From Cryptomeria japonica (Eukaryota; Streptophyta; Pinopsida; Cupressales; Cupressaceae), in NCBI RefSeq assembly GCF_030272615.1, contig NC_081414.1:912829009-912893008 (forward strand): DNA of 64,000 nt. The letters are read 5' to 3'. A model generated the notes under the pieces. That model was not told the DNA's origin and did no database searches. It was given only the letters and a program-made list of their open reading frames with translations. The translations under genes were made by a program, and so were the position numbers. This document shows positions 54,637 through 64,000 of this stretch, one piece after another (positions within the stretch are counted from its first letter, which is position 1; each line of letters opens with the position of its first letter).

Positions 54637-56206
54637 TCAAGTTCTTAAAATATCCATTTGGCAGCAAGTGCTATACCTTGAAGCTTCAAGGCTTCCAAAT
54701 GCACCCCCCCCCCCCCCCCATTTTCTTTTCCAGGATGCACCAACTCCACTTAACTGTGTGCCATTTTTTATTACCTCTTTCATTAGACCAAAGGAAGCCT
54801 CTAATACTTTTCTGAACTTCATTGATTTGATAATTAAAAAACATCCAAACTAAGGAATAATATAGGTGTAGGAAGACAAGATCTTTTGGCATACCTAGAG
54901 CCTTCCAGCAAGGGAAAGGTAATTGCTATTCCACTTGATCAATTTTGTTTCTATCTTGGATTTGATCCATAACCACATATCCTTTAAGCATGGATTAATA
55001 GAAAAGGGGATTCCCATATACCTGATTTGTTTCATTGCCCCCCCCCCCCCTCATTGGAACTCAACTTTGGAAAGCCGACGAGGAGGGGAGTCATCCCACC
55101 CTAACAACATGGATTTGGGGGCAGATATTTTTTCCCTAGAAGCATCACCAAAAATCCTAAGCTTGCACATCAGGGAGGTAAATTTTTCCTCCTCAAGGTG
55201 AATAAAAAAAGCAATATCATCCACAAATTGAACATTAACCAAATCCATATCATTGGAGAGGGTGATTCCTTTCACCTTGGGGGAGACTGACTCATCTCTA
55301 AGAAGATAGAAAATGGCGTTTGCAGCAATAATAAAGAGGGTAGGAGCAAGAGGGTAGCCCTGTCTAGTGGACCTACTAAGAGAGATGGATTGAGACCAAG
55401 AACCATTTATTTCCACCTGTGTTGAAGCATCTTGAAGTAACATTGAAACCATCTGGCAAAATGTTTTAGGCAGGCCAACGGCTTCAAGCATCACGAGGAT
55501 AAAATTCCGAACCACCCGGTCAGAAGCTTTTTCAAAATTAGTGAGAAACATGGTAGCATTCTGGTTGATGACCTAAGCCCAGTTCATAGCTTCTTAGCTT
55601 GTAATTAGGTTTTCAAGGATGAATATCCCTTTAATGAATCTAGTCTGGGTATTGTTGACAAGTTTAGGGAGAATCCCTTCTAACCGAAGGGCCAACATCT
55701 TTGCTAAAATATTGTATGAGACAACGAGGAGAGTAATAGGTCTCCAATTATTAATAAGGGACTTATCTCCATCTTTAGGAATCAATTTGATGACACCCAT
55801 ATTGATCTTGAGACCTAATGAACCAGTTAGTATAGCCTCCTGATACACATTGAACAAGTCCTCTGAAATACACTCTATATTGGCTTTGTAGAATTCAGCC
55901 AGAAGTCCATCAGGTCTAGGAGCTTTTCATTACTGAGACTCTTAATGGCCTTTTGGATTTCATCTATAGATAATGGCTTCCCAAGCATGATTTCCTCTTT
56001 GTCAAAGATTTTTCTAGGGATAAGGCTTTTGCATTGATCAAGGGCATTTTGGCTCTATGCAGAGTTGCATTCTAATGTAAAGAGTTTCTCATAGTATGTG
56101 TGAAAAGCCTTTTTGATGTCTTCCACTTCAGATAACTCAAAAACATTATCCCATATCTTTCCAATCCTCTCCTTACACTCCTTTTGCCTTATAAAATTGA
56201 AGAAAA
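54637..56206 (-). pseudogene. LINE ORF2 reverse transcriptase
   Basis: NMGVIKLIPKDGDKSLINNW, RPITLL, AKMLALRLEGILPKL and QTRFIKGIFILENLI (55594-55857) are the first RT motifs. FLTNFEKASDRV has Asn at the usual first catalytic Asp. STRQGYPLAPTLFIIAANAI and VQFVDDIAFFI (near 55230) complete the palm (55051-55551). Two G runs on the coding strand (16 at 54704-54719, 13 at 55038-55050) break the frame. Confidence 0.88.
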
Positions 56207-57355
56207 TCATGGATCCCTTGTCACTAGACTGTAGCCAATTAAGTCTTGATCTAATCTTGGCTCCATGTATCCTCTTATGCTAGATAGTTTTAAGCTTGTC
56301 TCAAGTGTGGGAGACAGCATAGGAGAGGTTAGTGTTATGAGATTCCTTCTAAATGAGAGCCCCTTGGCAAATAAGTTGCTCAGTAAGGTTCTTCTCCTCT
56401 CTCCTACTATCCTTGGTAAATTTAGTTCCAAGAGTTTCGCATAGTGCTTTACAACACCCCACATTTCTATTCCACCTACTGATTGTTGACAATTCCATTT
56501 ATTGATCTGCCTAACAATATATAAATCATTCAAAACATCATGATGATCTAACAACTTATTATTAAGCATAATGTTGTTGTGTGCCCTGGGTTGGGGAGCC
56601 GAGGTAGAGTTGACAGATACATGTGCCATGATGGGGTGGTGATCGGAAAGGGTGTAGAGAATTACCCTAACCACATCACCCAATAAATCTTTCTTAAAGG
56701 TGCATACATTGGAATTGGTATAAAACTGATCTAATCTGGAGTAAATTCTCTTCCTACCTTGTTGACCATTGCACCATGTAAACCATATGTTATTATGTTC
56801 TTTTTTCCTGCCCTCGAGTGGGTCAAAGAGATGGTGATTAGACTTCATTCTCTCCCAGAATAACTTTTCTCCACTCTTCCATTCCATGTTCAACCCACCA
56901 CACTTGTCCTCTACACTCTCAATCATGTTAAAGTCACCACCAAGAATCCAAGGTATATTAGGGAGGGTATTTATCCATTTCCATAAGTTGATTTTGTCTC
57001 TATAATCATTAGGTGCATACACCAAATAGATACCAAACTTAAGGTTATCGACCTCCACAGTCACCCAAGAAGCCGTATTACAGGGGGAAGAGCCATTCTC
57101 TCTGATGTTAGAAGCTCACTTCCTATTAATCATGACAACAGCCCTACCTTTACCTATGTCATGATTGGTGGTAAAGTACAATGCTTCCTTCCATATACAT
57201 CCGATATTAACCTCAAGGGTGAATCCAGTGGCTTTGACCTCCTGTAGGAGGAAGCAATCCAAATTCCCGTGTTGATTAAGGAATCTCTTGACAATATGTT
57301 TTCTATCTTGGGATTCTAGGCCCCGAATGTTCCAAGAGATAATGTTCAAATTCAT
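56207..57355 (-). pseudogene. LINE ORF2 endonuclease
   Basis: ATG 57355 opens MNLNIISWNIRGLESQDRKH, then LLQEVKATG. After a frame break near 57115, GIYLVYAPNDYRDKINLWKW, ILGGDFNMIES, FTWCNGQ, RLDQFYTN and YTLSDHHPIMAHV follow. This is the complete order of an apurinic-like endonuclease (N, E, GDFN, SDH motifs) that nicks target DNA for the LINE. Confidence 0.88.
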
Positions 57356-57364
57356 CAGAAACTT

Positions 57365-59160
57365 CTTTAAGCAGAGTTATTCATGTCAGCCTTGAAGCTA
57401 GTGAAGTACTTAGGGAGACTATTCTTGTTGTCCATCCTTTTGGGGAGGGGCAAAATTTTCTTCTTTCCTCTCAGCCTCCCTCTTTTCCTCCTAACCTTAA
57501 TGAAGGGCCATTCATCATCTATGTTTGGAATTTCACCATCTTCATCATCCACAGGGTCAGAGGAGTAGGGTTGGTCAAGTAGATCCTCAATGTTGGCTAG
57601 ATCACCGGATAAGGACCCATGTTCCCCGTCAGGGACCTCGAATAAGGGGTTGGACCCGACATATTTCTTGAAAGGAACATCTTGGGAGAAAACTACCATC
57701 TGATTGCTAACAAAGGGATCAACCTTAATAACCACAATGCTAGAGACATCTCTATCACAAATAATAGGATGAGTGTCTATCTATAAATTATTAATCTAAT
57801 TGATATCTTGATTCTGAGGAGACATATCAACCACTTGGGTTTTATCATTGTTGAATCCAAAGTCAACATTATAATTACTACTATCACCTTCGATCTTCAT
57901 ATGACCAATAGAATTGGATTTGTTCTCCATATTTTGGATCATGGTTTTAACAACGGAACTCTTAAGAGGGGGATCAACCAAATTGTCGACCACCATAGAC
58001 TTAGGAGGGTTCTTGAGTTTAACAAGAACGAGTTGTTGGGAATTTTTTGTTCTAAGTCTCCTAGAGACAGGATGGGGGGAGTATTATCCTTGTTATCCTT
58101 AATCTGAGCCAAAGAGACCTCAATGGCTGAGTGGGGGGGAGGGGGTTTGCATCAAAACACCTAAAATTCACATTATTATCAAAGGTAGGAAGAGGGTTGG
58201 GAGGCTTAGACATAGCCTCTAAAACCGCTTTTTGAAGAACATTGAGCTTCTCAATAATCAGGGTCTGCAAAACCTTAAAGCTCAAGGCATTGTCTTTATT
58301 AATAACCCCTTCTGAAGAGTCCTTGGTTTTAGGGTTAGGACCTCTCTTAGCAAGAATAGGGCAATTTTTCTAGACATGCCCTTCCCGACGGTAGAGGAAG
58401 AAAGTATTGATACTGCCAAGAACTTCAATTAAACAGACAACAAGGTCATTATCAACTGCAATCTCAATAAGATTTGGAATGTCCTTGCCAGGATCCAAGG
58501 TAAAGAGAACCCGCGCATCAAGGTGCAAGATCAAAGAAGGAGTATGGTCGAATCTAACAACCCTACCCAAGGGTTCAAGAATCTGTGGAATAAATTTTCA
58601 TAACAAGGGAGGCAAGTGTTTGACAAAAATCCAAGAGAGTTCTAAGATTTCATCATTAATTGCATCGGGGGACCATTTTATGGTCCTAAATGTACATATA
58701 CCATTTAACCAAAATTGCTTATTAATAGCCTGTTCTTGAGATTTAGCATCTTTAAAAAATATAGCAAATAAGCCTTTCTAAATCAAACAACAAAAGGAAA
58801 AATGAAGCCCTAACTTCTTGATCCACACATTCTTAAGCCATGCATCTATGAATTTGCGGGTCGAACAGTTATTTAATTTTGTAGCCGCTAAAAAAATTGC
58901 TACATCTTTAAGTCATGGATTTTCACTATTAATAGCCTCTATCATATCCGGATTAGGAAAAATAGAGGGAAGAAACAAAGGAGGGAGGGTTCTTACCTTT
59001 GTCTCCCTCAACTCCATTGATACCTGAAGAATTCAGAGAAGCCCTAGCATCAAACTTCGTCATGGATGAAACAGAAGTGGAGTCTAAAGCGACAAGGGCT
59101 GACTTAAAATATTTAATGCTTGTCGTGCCCTCGACGAGAGGGTCTCCATCTGACATGCCC
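57365..59160 (-). pseudogene. LINE ORF1 protein (DUF4283-type, nucleic-acid binding)
   Basis: It probably starts near 59160 (MVGMSDGDPLVEGTTSIKYF). IKWSPDAINDEILELSWIFV, GRVVRFDHTPSLILHLDAR and PNLIEIAVDNDLVVCLIEVL (58370-58700) form the DUF4283 region common to plant LINE ORF1. A knuckle remnant FLYRREGHV-KNCPIL follows. An acidic C-terminal part (DDEDGEIPNIDDEWPF) and KVRRKRGRLRGKKK end it just before ORF2. Stops are scattered throughout. Confidence 0.75.
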
Positions 59161-59412
59161 ACCATAAAAGCCCAAACGTGCGAGGAGTCACATACACAGG
59201 GCAAAAAAAAATGAAGGGAAAAACAAGGACAACACGGAGTAAAATGACCAAAATAAAAAAAAGGAATAAGGCTCTTACCTACGTGGAGGAGTTCGTCTGG
59301 CACTTCTCCATGTGCGAGGCCGAGACCCCTTCAACCACGTTCAAACCCTAGCTTTGTTCCTTCTCGCAATAAGATCGCCCCTCACCTCTTGTCTTAGGTT
59401 TTGAAATTACTT

Positions 59413-60193
59413 GCGATAATATAATAATATTAAAATGCATTCTTCTCTTTGAGAGAGAAGTTTAAAGTATAAACTCTTGTGAATGCATTTCTCCTTGAGA
59501 GAGACTTGATGCGTAAGCCCTTATCTCCACCCTCTGATATGGTTCATGGTGGATGTCATATGTTTGACGCCATGACAACACCACGTGAGAGAGTTTGTGG
59601 TGATTTTATTGTACTTGCGTGTTTACCCTCTAGATGACCCATGGTGAATATCATTATGAGGTGACAATCTCACAATGATGAACACTTGTGCATCCTACAA
59701 TCATTGTGAGGTGACGATCTCACAATAATGGTTGATATCTCGTGGGGTGATAGCTATGGATAATCCATAATGGTGGATATCATGTGAGGTGATATGTATG
59801 GATAGGCCATAATGGTTGATGTCACGGTGACGTTATATTTATTCTTTCACCATTCATTGGAGTAGCCATGGTGGTTGTGCTCATTTGTATTTCCATTCAT
59901 GGGAGTAGCCATGATGGACCCACCCTCTAGGAGTAGCCATGGTGGATGTCACGTGAGAGAGTCCATGACAACATCACTTGTGACTGTCATGATGAGATAA
60001 TGACATCACGTTGAGTGACTCTGTGATAGGCAGTTGTGTTTATATTCTTTTCATTCATGGGTATAGCCATGATGGATGTCATCATGTTATCTACATTTGT
60101 GATGAACTTTGTTCCACCCTTTGGGAGTAGCCATGGTGGATGTCATTCCATGACTCAGATATGAGCAAGGATTCCTCCCTAGACAAGAGGGAG
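59413..60193. repeat. Degenerate short-repeat region
   Basis: GTAGCCATGGTGGATGTCA and variants (GTAGCCATGATGGA, CCATAATGGTTGATGTCA, GTGAGGTGATA) recur at irregular spacing from 59526 to 60150. It ends at a GAGGGAG purine tract followed by TGTTGATG at 60194. No coding frame. Probably U3 or internal sequence of the AT-rich LTR-like element. Confidence 0.55.
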
Positions 60194-60300
60194 TGTTGAT
60201 GTTTATAGATAAAGTTGGATCCTTGTTTGGGCCGACCTAATGAAGAAGTTCTTCATTAAATATAAATATCAAATAGGATTCCTCCCTAGCTAAGAGGGAG

Positions 60301-60415
60301 TGTTGATTTTATTGTAGTTGTGGTTAGAATCTATGGGCCGACATTGATATCACAAAGGTTGTGATTATATTTATATTGTTATTATGAGATAATATAATTA
60401 TATTATTATAATTAT
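60301..60415 (+). repeat. AT-rich LTR-like terminus, right copy
   Basis: TGTTGATTTTATTGTAG directly after AAGAGGGAG, matching 53033-53150. The sequence GGATTCCTCCCTAG, a few bases, AAGAGGGAG, TGTTGAT occurs twice (about 60171-60200 and 60277-60307), so the purine tract itself is duplicated with a period near 107 bases. Confidence 0.6.
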
Positions 60416-60513
60416 AATTTATAATTATTATATTATATGATAATACAATAATTATTATATTATATTAATAATGTAATAATTGATGCCACTTGGAAGAGTG
60501 GTGACCCTTGGTG

Positions 60514-60767
60514 TATAGACATCTCTCACATATACATAATGAGGTGTGTGATCTCATTCAAATAAGGACATAACAATATAACAAAATATGCAGATCAATA
60601 TAAATTAGAGTGCTCGGGGGAGACAAATATATCGTCTATGTATAGACATCTCTCACATATACATAATGAGGTGTGTGATCTCATTCAAATAAGGACATAA
60701 CAATATAACAAAATATGCAGATCAATATAAATTAGAGTGCTCGGGGGAGACAAATATATCGTCTATG
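60514..60767. repeat. Perfect 127-bp tandem duplication
   Basis: Unit 60514-60640 (TATAGACATCTCTCACATAT ... ATCGTCTATG) is repeated base for base at 60641-60767. No mismatch by eye. No coding. Either very recent or an assembly artefact. Confidence 0.9.
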
Positions 60768-60769
60768 GT

Positions 60770-61560
60770 TAGGAGGGCAATAAGAATTATTTCCCATGGT
60801 TAATCGAGCATACCAAAAAAATAGCACATATTATCAAAAAATTTATATGTGCCCAGTCAAAATGATGTCCATTCTTAAGAATAGTGTAAATAAAGTAATA
60901 CATCCAAGGAGTATAGTGTCTTTATTCCTCTTTACCAAATGCTTTGCTCCATATTATGATGAGATTAGCCACTGAATCTTTGCAAATTATTCTATAGACT
61001 TTTTGAGTGACTTTATTATCGAACTTACGAGAATGTTTGAGCCAAGTCTTATTTAGATACTCCTTATGTATATCCTCTTGCATGGAATACTTTTCTACTG
61101 CTTCTTCTTAAGTAGTTAAATGCACTTGGTCATATTGTGGGATTATGAATATTTGAGCTATCATGATTGGGGACAAATATACAAATTACATTTACCTTAC
61201 CATTAGTGCATTGTCATGTAGCTTTATTGTAGTGTTGAGCCACTGTCATAGTGAGCTCGGGTCATTGCATAGCTTTGGGAAATACAACTTTGTGCACCGA
61301 TTCAGAACTCTATGTCCTAAGATATGAGTTATTTAGCTTGAGGGTCCCATACTGCTCTTTCGATGGCATCCATATCTATATGCCCAATCTCAATGTTAAT
61401 TACCCATTGTACTTGATTATCAAACTTAGATAAGGTAGGTTGACCCTCGTACAAGTACTTCATTGTTATAAGTGCCTTTTCCAAGTTTTGCTCTACATTT
61501 ATCTTCTTCTTTGTAACCTCAGGTATTTCGACTTATGGCTCTACTTCTTCCATAGACATC
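60770..61560 (-). pseudogene. Decayed unrecognised ORF, upstream part of the possible H ORF1
   Basis: Minus-strand pieces include WVINIEIGHIDMDAIERAVW (about 61330-61420), DIHKEYLNKTWLKHSRKF (about 61030-61080) and VTQKVYRIICKDSVANLIII (first 20 residues, about 60960-61020). The codon pattern is coding-like, with stops. I do not recognise it. Its direction and the missing end suggest that it continues at 53032 downward, with the LTR/LINE insertion between. Confidence 0.4.
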
Positions 61561-62129
61561 TCAAGTACATTTTTCAGGGTTAAAGAAGAATTAAAATCAC
61601 CATGCATGCTTAACAAAACCATTGAATCCATAAAGTGGAAGTTACTTCCTATATAAATCTACTTACTTTCAAGATTTTAAGATTTTGAAATTCAGGATTC
61701 ATGGAATCAAGAAACCTTTGGTTTGCAGCATTTGAAACTAAGGATACCCTGAAGTCTAAGATTTTGAAGTGAAAAGTTTATCGCTAAAATTTGGAGGCCT
61801 AAAAACCAAGCATGTGAAATATACAAGTTTTCGAAGATTGGAAGTCTTCTGAGATTTCGGGATTCCGAAATGGGTACTTCTTAGTGTTAAAGGGTGGAAT
61901 GTGGGGTTTGGGGCATCCTAGGTTCAGTACACAAGTAGTTCTCAAGCAACTTTGAAATCTGGGATTTTAAAGTAAGTCTTTCAACTAAAGTCACCCCAGA
62001 CTTCGAGGTTCAATATTTCTAGCTACACTATGCTCAAAATGTAAGGGTCGGACCAGTTTTCAAAAGTCTAAAATCTCAAAGGACTTTAGCTTTTAAAAAT
62101 TAGGATCAGAGTTTGGGGTTTGGGGTTTT
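61561..62129. other. No gene; imperfect short repeats
   Basis: AAGTCTAAGATTTTGAAGTG, TTCTGAGATTTCGGGATTC and GAAATCTGGGATTTTAAAGT are variants of one word and recur between 61670 and 62080. This may be leader or LTR sequence of element H, but nothing proves it. Confidence 0.35.
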
Positions 62130-62619
62130 TGTTAGTGTAATTAATTATTCATCTTGGATATTATTACACCTTACTTAAGTTTACTTAGGTACATGCATAT
62201 CATAGTAGTTTGGGTATGAGACACTTGGGTGTTTGTACCACATTAGGATAGTGTGTGTAGGAGAATTTCCACCTTTTATGGTGTGATCTTGTTACTACTC
62301 TATCATATCCACTTATTGTGGAGTGATAATTCCACCTTCGATGGGTGATCCACATCATGTGGAATATTATATTGTTTCTCCTACCTAACACACCTATTTC
62401 CTACCTACCCTCGTTCCTTATTGAGCCACATGTCATGTTTGTGTGTTCACATATCCATATAGCCTTGCCTATATAAGCAGGCTCATATTCATTGTATGTA
62501 ACGCTTGATGATCCAGTTGATCAGCATTTTCATCTCGATATAATACAGTATATTCCTATCAATATTTTGTCTCTCTATTGTAATTTTCATTGAGCTCTTG
62601 ATCTTGGCAAAATCTCACA
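62130..62619 (+). repeat. Copia-F 5' LTR
   Basis: TGTTAGTGTAATTAATT to AAAATCTCACA, about 490 bases, with a TATA box at 62470 and a run of AT-rich polyadenylation-like sequence (ATTTTGTCTCTCTATTG) before the end. Confidence 0.8.
62470..62477 (+). promoter_or_regulatory. TATA box of Copia-F LTR
   Basis: TATATAAG followed by CAGGCTCATATTCATTG, in the usual place about 150 bases before the LTR end. Confidence 0.6.
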
Positions 62620-62633
62620 TGGTATTAGAGCCA
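62620..62633 (+). promoter_or_regulatory. Primer-binding site of Copia-F
   Basis: TGGTATTAGAGCC, one change from the initiator-Met type site TGGTATCAGAGC, directly after the LTR. Confidence 0.75.
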
Positions 62634-63468
62634 TTAGAGTGTCATTGGTTTGTCAATTGAAAGAAATTTGATGCTATTTGGGGTTGTGTATTTTGGAGCT
62701 TTCTATTGCAAGTTATTATTGAAGCTTTGTGGGTCAACTATGAGGTCACCATTGGATTGAGGAGGTCCAAGAAAGTCATTTTTGCCTTTTTCTTTACCCA
62801 AATTGGACTTCGGAGACCAATTCTAGAGGCATTTGAAGTTTGAAGCTACGACGGAAATTTTCCAGAAATTATAATTTTGCAAGCAATTTTCAAATAGTGA
62901 TATCTCACTCATCCAGACTCCTTTTTTCAAACATTTTTTTTTTGTTTTGGGGTAGAATTTTGTGATCTATACAATGGTGCAGAAGTTTTTGTATTTTCGG
63001 ATACAGGTTTTTTCTGAAATCATGAAATCTCAATTTTTACAACTTTGGAGGCTTCATTCAGGCTCATATGGACACCTTTTCAGGTGCCGTTTTTTTTTAA
63101 AGTGCATAATTTTTCATCTACTTTCATAACCTGCCATTAGTTTACAGTGATTTTGAGTAGAAATTTTACTTTCAGTATTTGGTCATTTTTTGCCTATTTG
63201 GTACTTGTATTTTGCTTTGATCTCAATTTAGATCACTTGCAATATTTGTTGGAGTCTCTTATATCTCATTTTGAGAAGTTGTAAAGTTGAAATCAAAATT
63301 CCACCTTGCCTTGTTTTGCAAGTGGTCCATTGTATACGCACTAAGTATAAAGTGTCAAATCTTCATTTTTATTTTTACTTTTTTTTGGGGGGGGGGGTTC
63401 TTGATTAAGTGAATTTGGGGGGGTGTCTTGTGTGATCGTGTCTCTCTTTATCTTGTTTTTTTTTTCAT

Positions 63469-64000
63469 TTTGGTGCTAAGGGTTCTCCTAAATTTCCACT
63501 TTTAACTCCTCATAATTATGCTTCATGGAAGATAAAGGCGTGGACTAAACTAATGGAAAAAGGACTCATTCATTATGTAAATGGAACTATTATAGCACCA
63601 CCTGATCCTAAGGTTGATCTTAATGCTCACATTGAATGGCTCACTAAAAATACTATGGCACTTGGAAATCTTCGAAAGTATGTATCAGATGACCTCATTT
63701 TTCACATTGATAAGTGTACTACGATTAAAGAGGCTTGGGATATTTATAAGAAATTGTATGGTCAAGTTGATGAGATTAAGGGATACAAGCTTGATAGTGA
63801 GCTCACAACTTTGGATCCCAAGGATTTTGATATAATACAAGATTATGTGACAAAATAAAATGAGCTAAGAGCAAAGCTAAAGGATTGTGGAATTGACAAA
63901 AAGGATGCTCAATTGGTTTATAACTTGTTGGACAAGCTTCCTTCAGAGTATGCAGCCTTTGTATCTAGATTTCACACCCATAGGTTAGCTCAAGGTTCCT
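63469..64000 (+). pseudogene. Copia-F Gag, partial at the window edge
   Basis: GSPKFPLLTPHNYASWKIKA (63481-63540) starts a Copia Gag, followed by WTKLMEKGLIHYVNGTI, EWLTKNTMALGNLRKYVSDD, CTTIKEAWDIYKKLYGQVDE and, after a TAA at 63856, NELRAKLKDCGIDKKDAQLV and LLDKLPSEYAAFVSRF. This is the UBN2-type Gag with the usual W..I....L and W..L...Y motifs. No ATG precedes GSPKF in frame, so the start may be mutated. The rest lies to the right of the window. Confidence 0.82.

Larger units (their letters stand above)
53160..59405 (-). mobile_element. L1-type LINE, near full length
   Basis: About 6.2 kb on the minus strand with ORF1 (57365-59160) and ORF2 (53395-57355: endonuclease, RT, C-terminal zinc motif). 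A GCGATAATATAAT-like word at both flanks (about 53118-53150 and 59412-59425) may be the target duplication. The 3' end is AT-rich without a clean poly(A). Frameshifts and stops are moderate. Confidence 0.85.
62130..64000 (+). mobile_element. Copia-F: partial Ty1/copia element, continues past the window
   Basis: 5' LTR 62130-62619, primer site, an AT-rich leader without frames (62634-63468) and a Gag running off the edge. It is a different family from Copia-A and Copia-B: short LTR (about 490 bases), TGTTAGTGTAATTAA start and a TGGTATTAGAGCC primer site. The 3' LTR is not in the window. Confidence 0.85.

Overview
The window is nuclear DNA of a seed plant with a large, repeat-dense genome. A conifer or other gymnosperm is my best guess, inferred from deeply nested, long-LTR Copia and Ty3/gypsy elements and from the style of the LTR termini; I cannot prove it from 64 kb. 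I found no convincing single-copy host gene, tRNA, rRNA or CRISPR array. Nearly all of the sequence can be assigned to transposable elements, most of them broken by stops and frameshifts.

The scaffold is one old Ty3/gypsy element on the minus strand, called H here. Read from high to low coordinates it has a possible upstream ORF (60770-61560 and 50090-53032), gag (48779-49026, 25327-26063, 16010-16867), protease (15281-15735 and 5760-6066), an extra archaeal-type RNase H (4916-5215), RT (3701-4420), the usual RNase H with linker (2880-3700) and integrase (1216-1597). Everything else was inserted into it. Three insertions are supported by 5-bp target-site duplications (TSDs): element N in the protease (6067-15275, TSD GACCT), Copia-A in gag (16873-25321, TSD GTACT/GTACC) and chromovirus E in gag (26069-48773, TSD GTTGT/ATTGT). 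Leaving out N or E makes the H reading frame continuous at that point.

Second- and third-level insertions follow. Solo LTRs of one family sit in opposite orientations in the N 3' LTR (13875-15131) and the Copia-A 5' LTR (17000-18217). Inside E lie two related chromoviruses, D1 and D2, that share one LTR (36476-37910). Copia-B (26650-33813, TSD CTATC) lies inside the RT of D1. A roughly 1-kb terminal-inverted-repeat element (43186-44178) lies inside the last D LTR. A single deletion appears to have fused the E 5' LTR to the D1 pol at 26337-26340. On the right, an L1-type LINE on the minus strand (about 53160-59405) lies inside an AT-rich LTR-like repeat, and a partial Copia element (62130-64000) runs off the end.

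The most unusual item is element N. It has clean LTRs, a TSD, a tRNA-iMet-type primer site and polypurine tracts of the same style as Copia-A and Copia-B. It has no recognisable protease, integrase, RT or RNase H. It encodes a coiled-coil protein with five zinc knuckles and, separately, an unrecognised frame of about 1,120 codons interrupted only by TAG and TGA codons. I infer a gag-carrying non-autonomous retrotransposon mobilised in trans by a Copia element of the A/B type.
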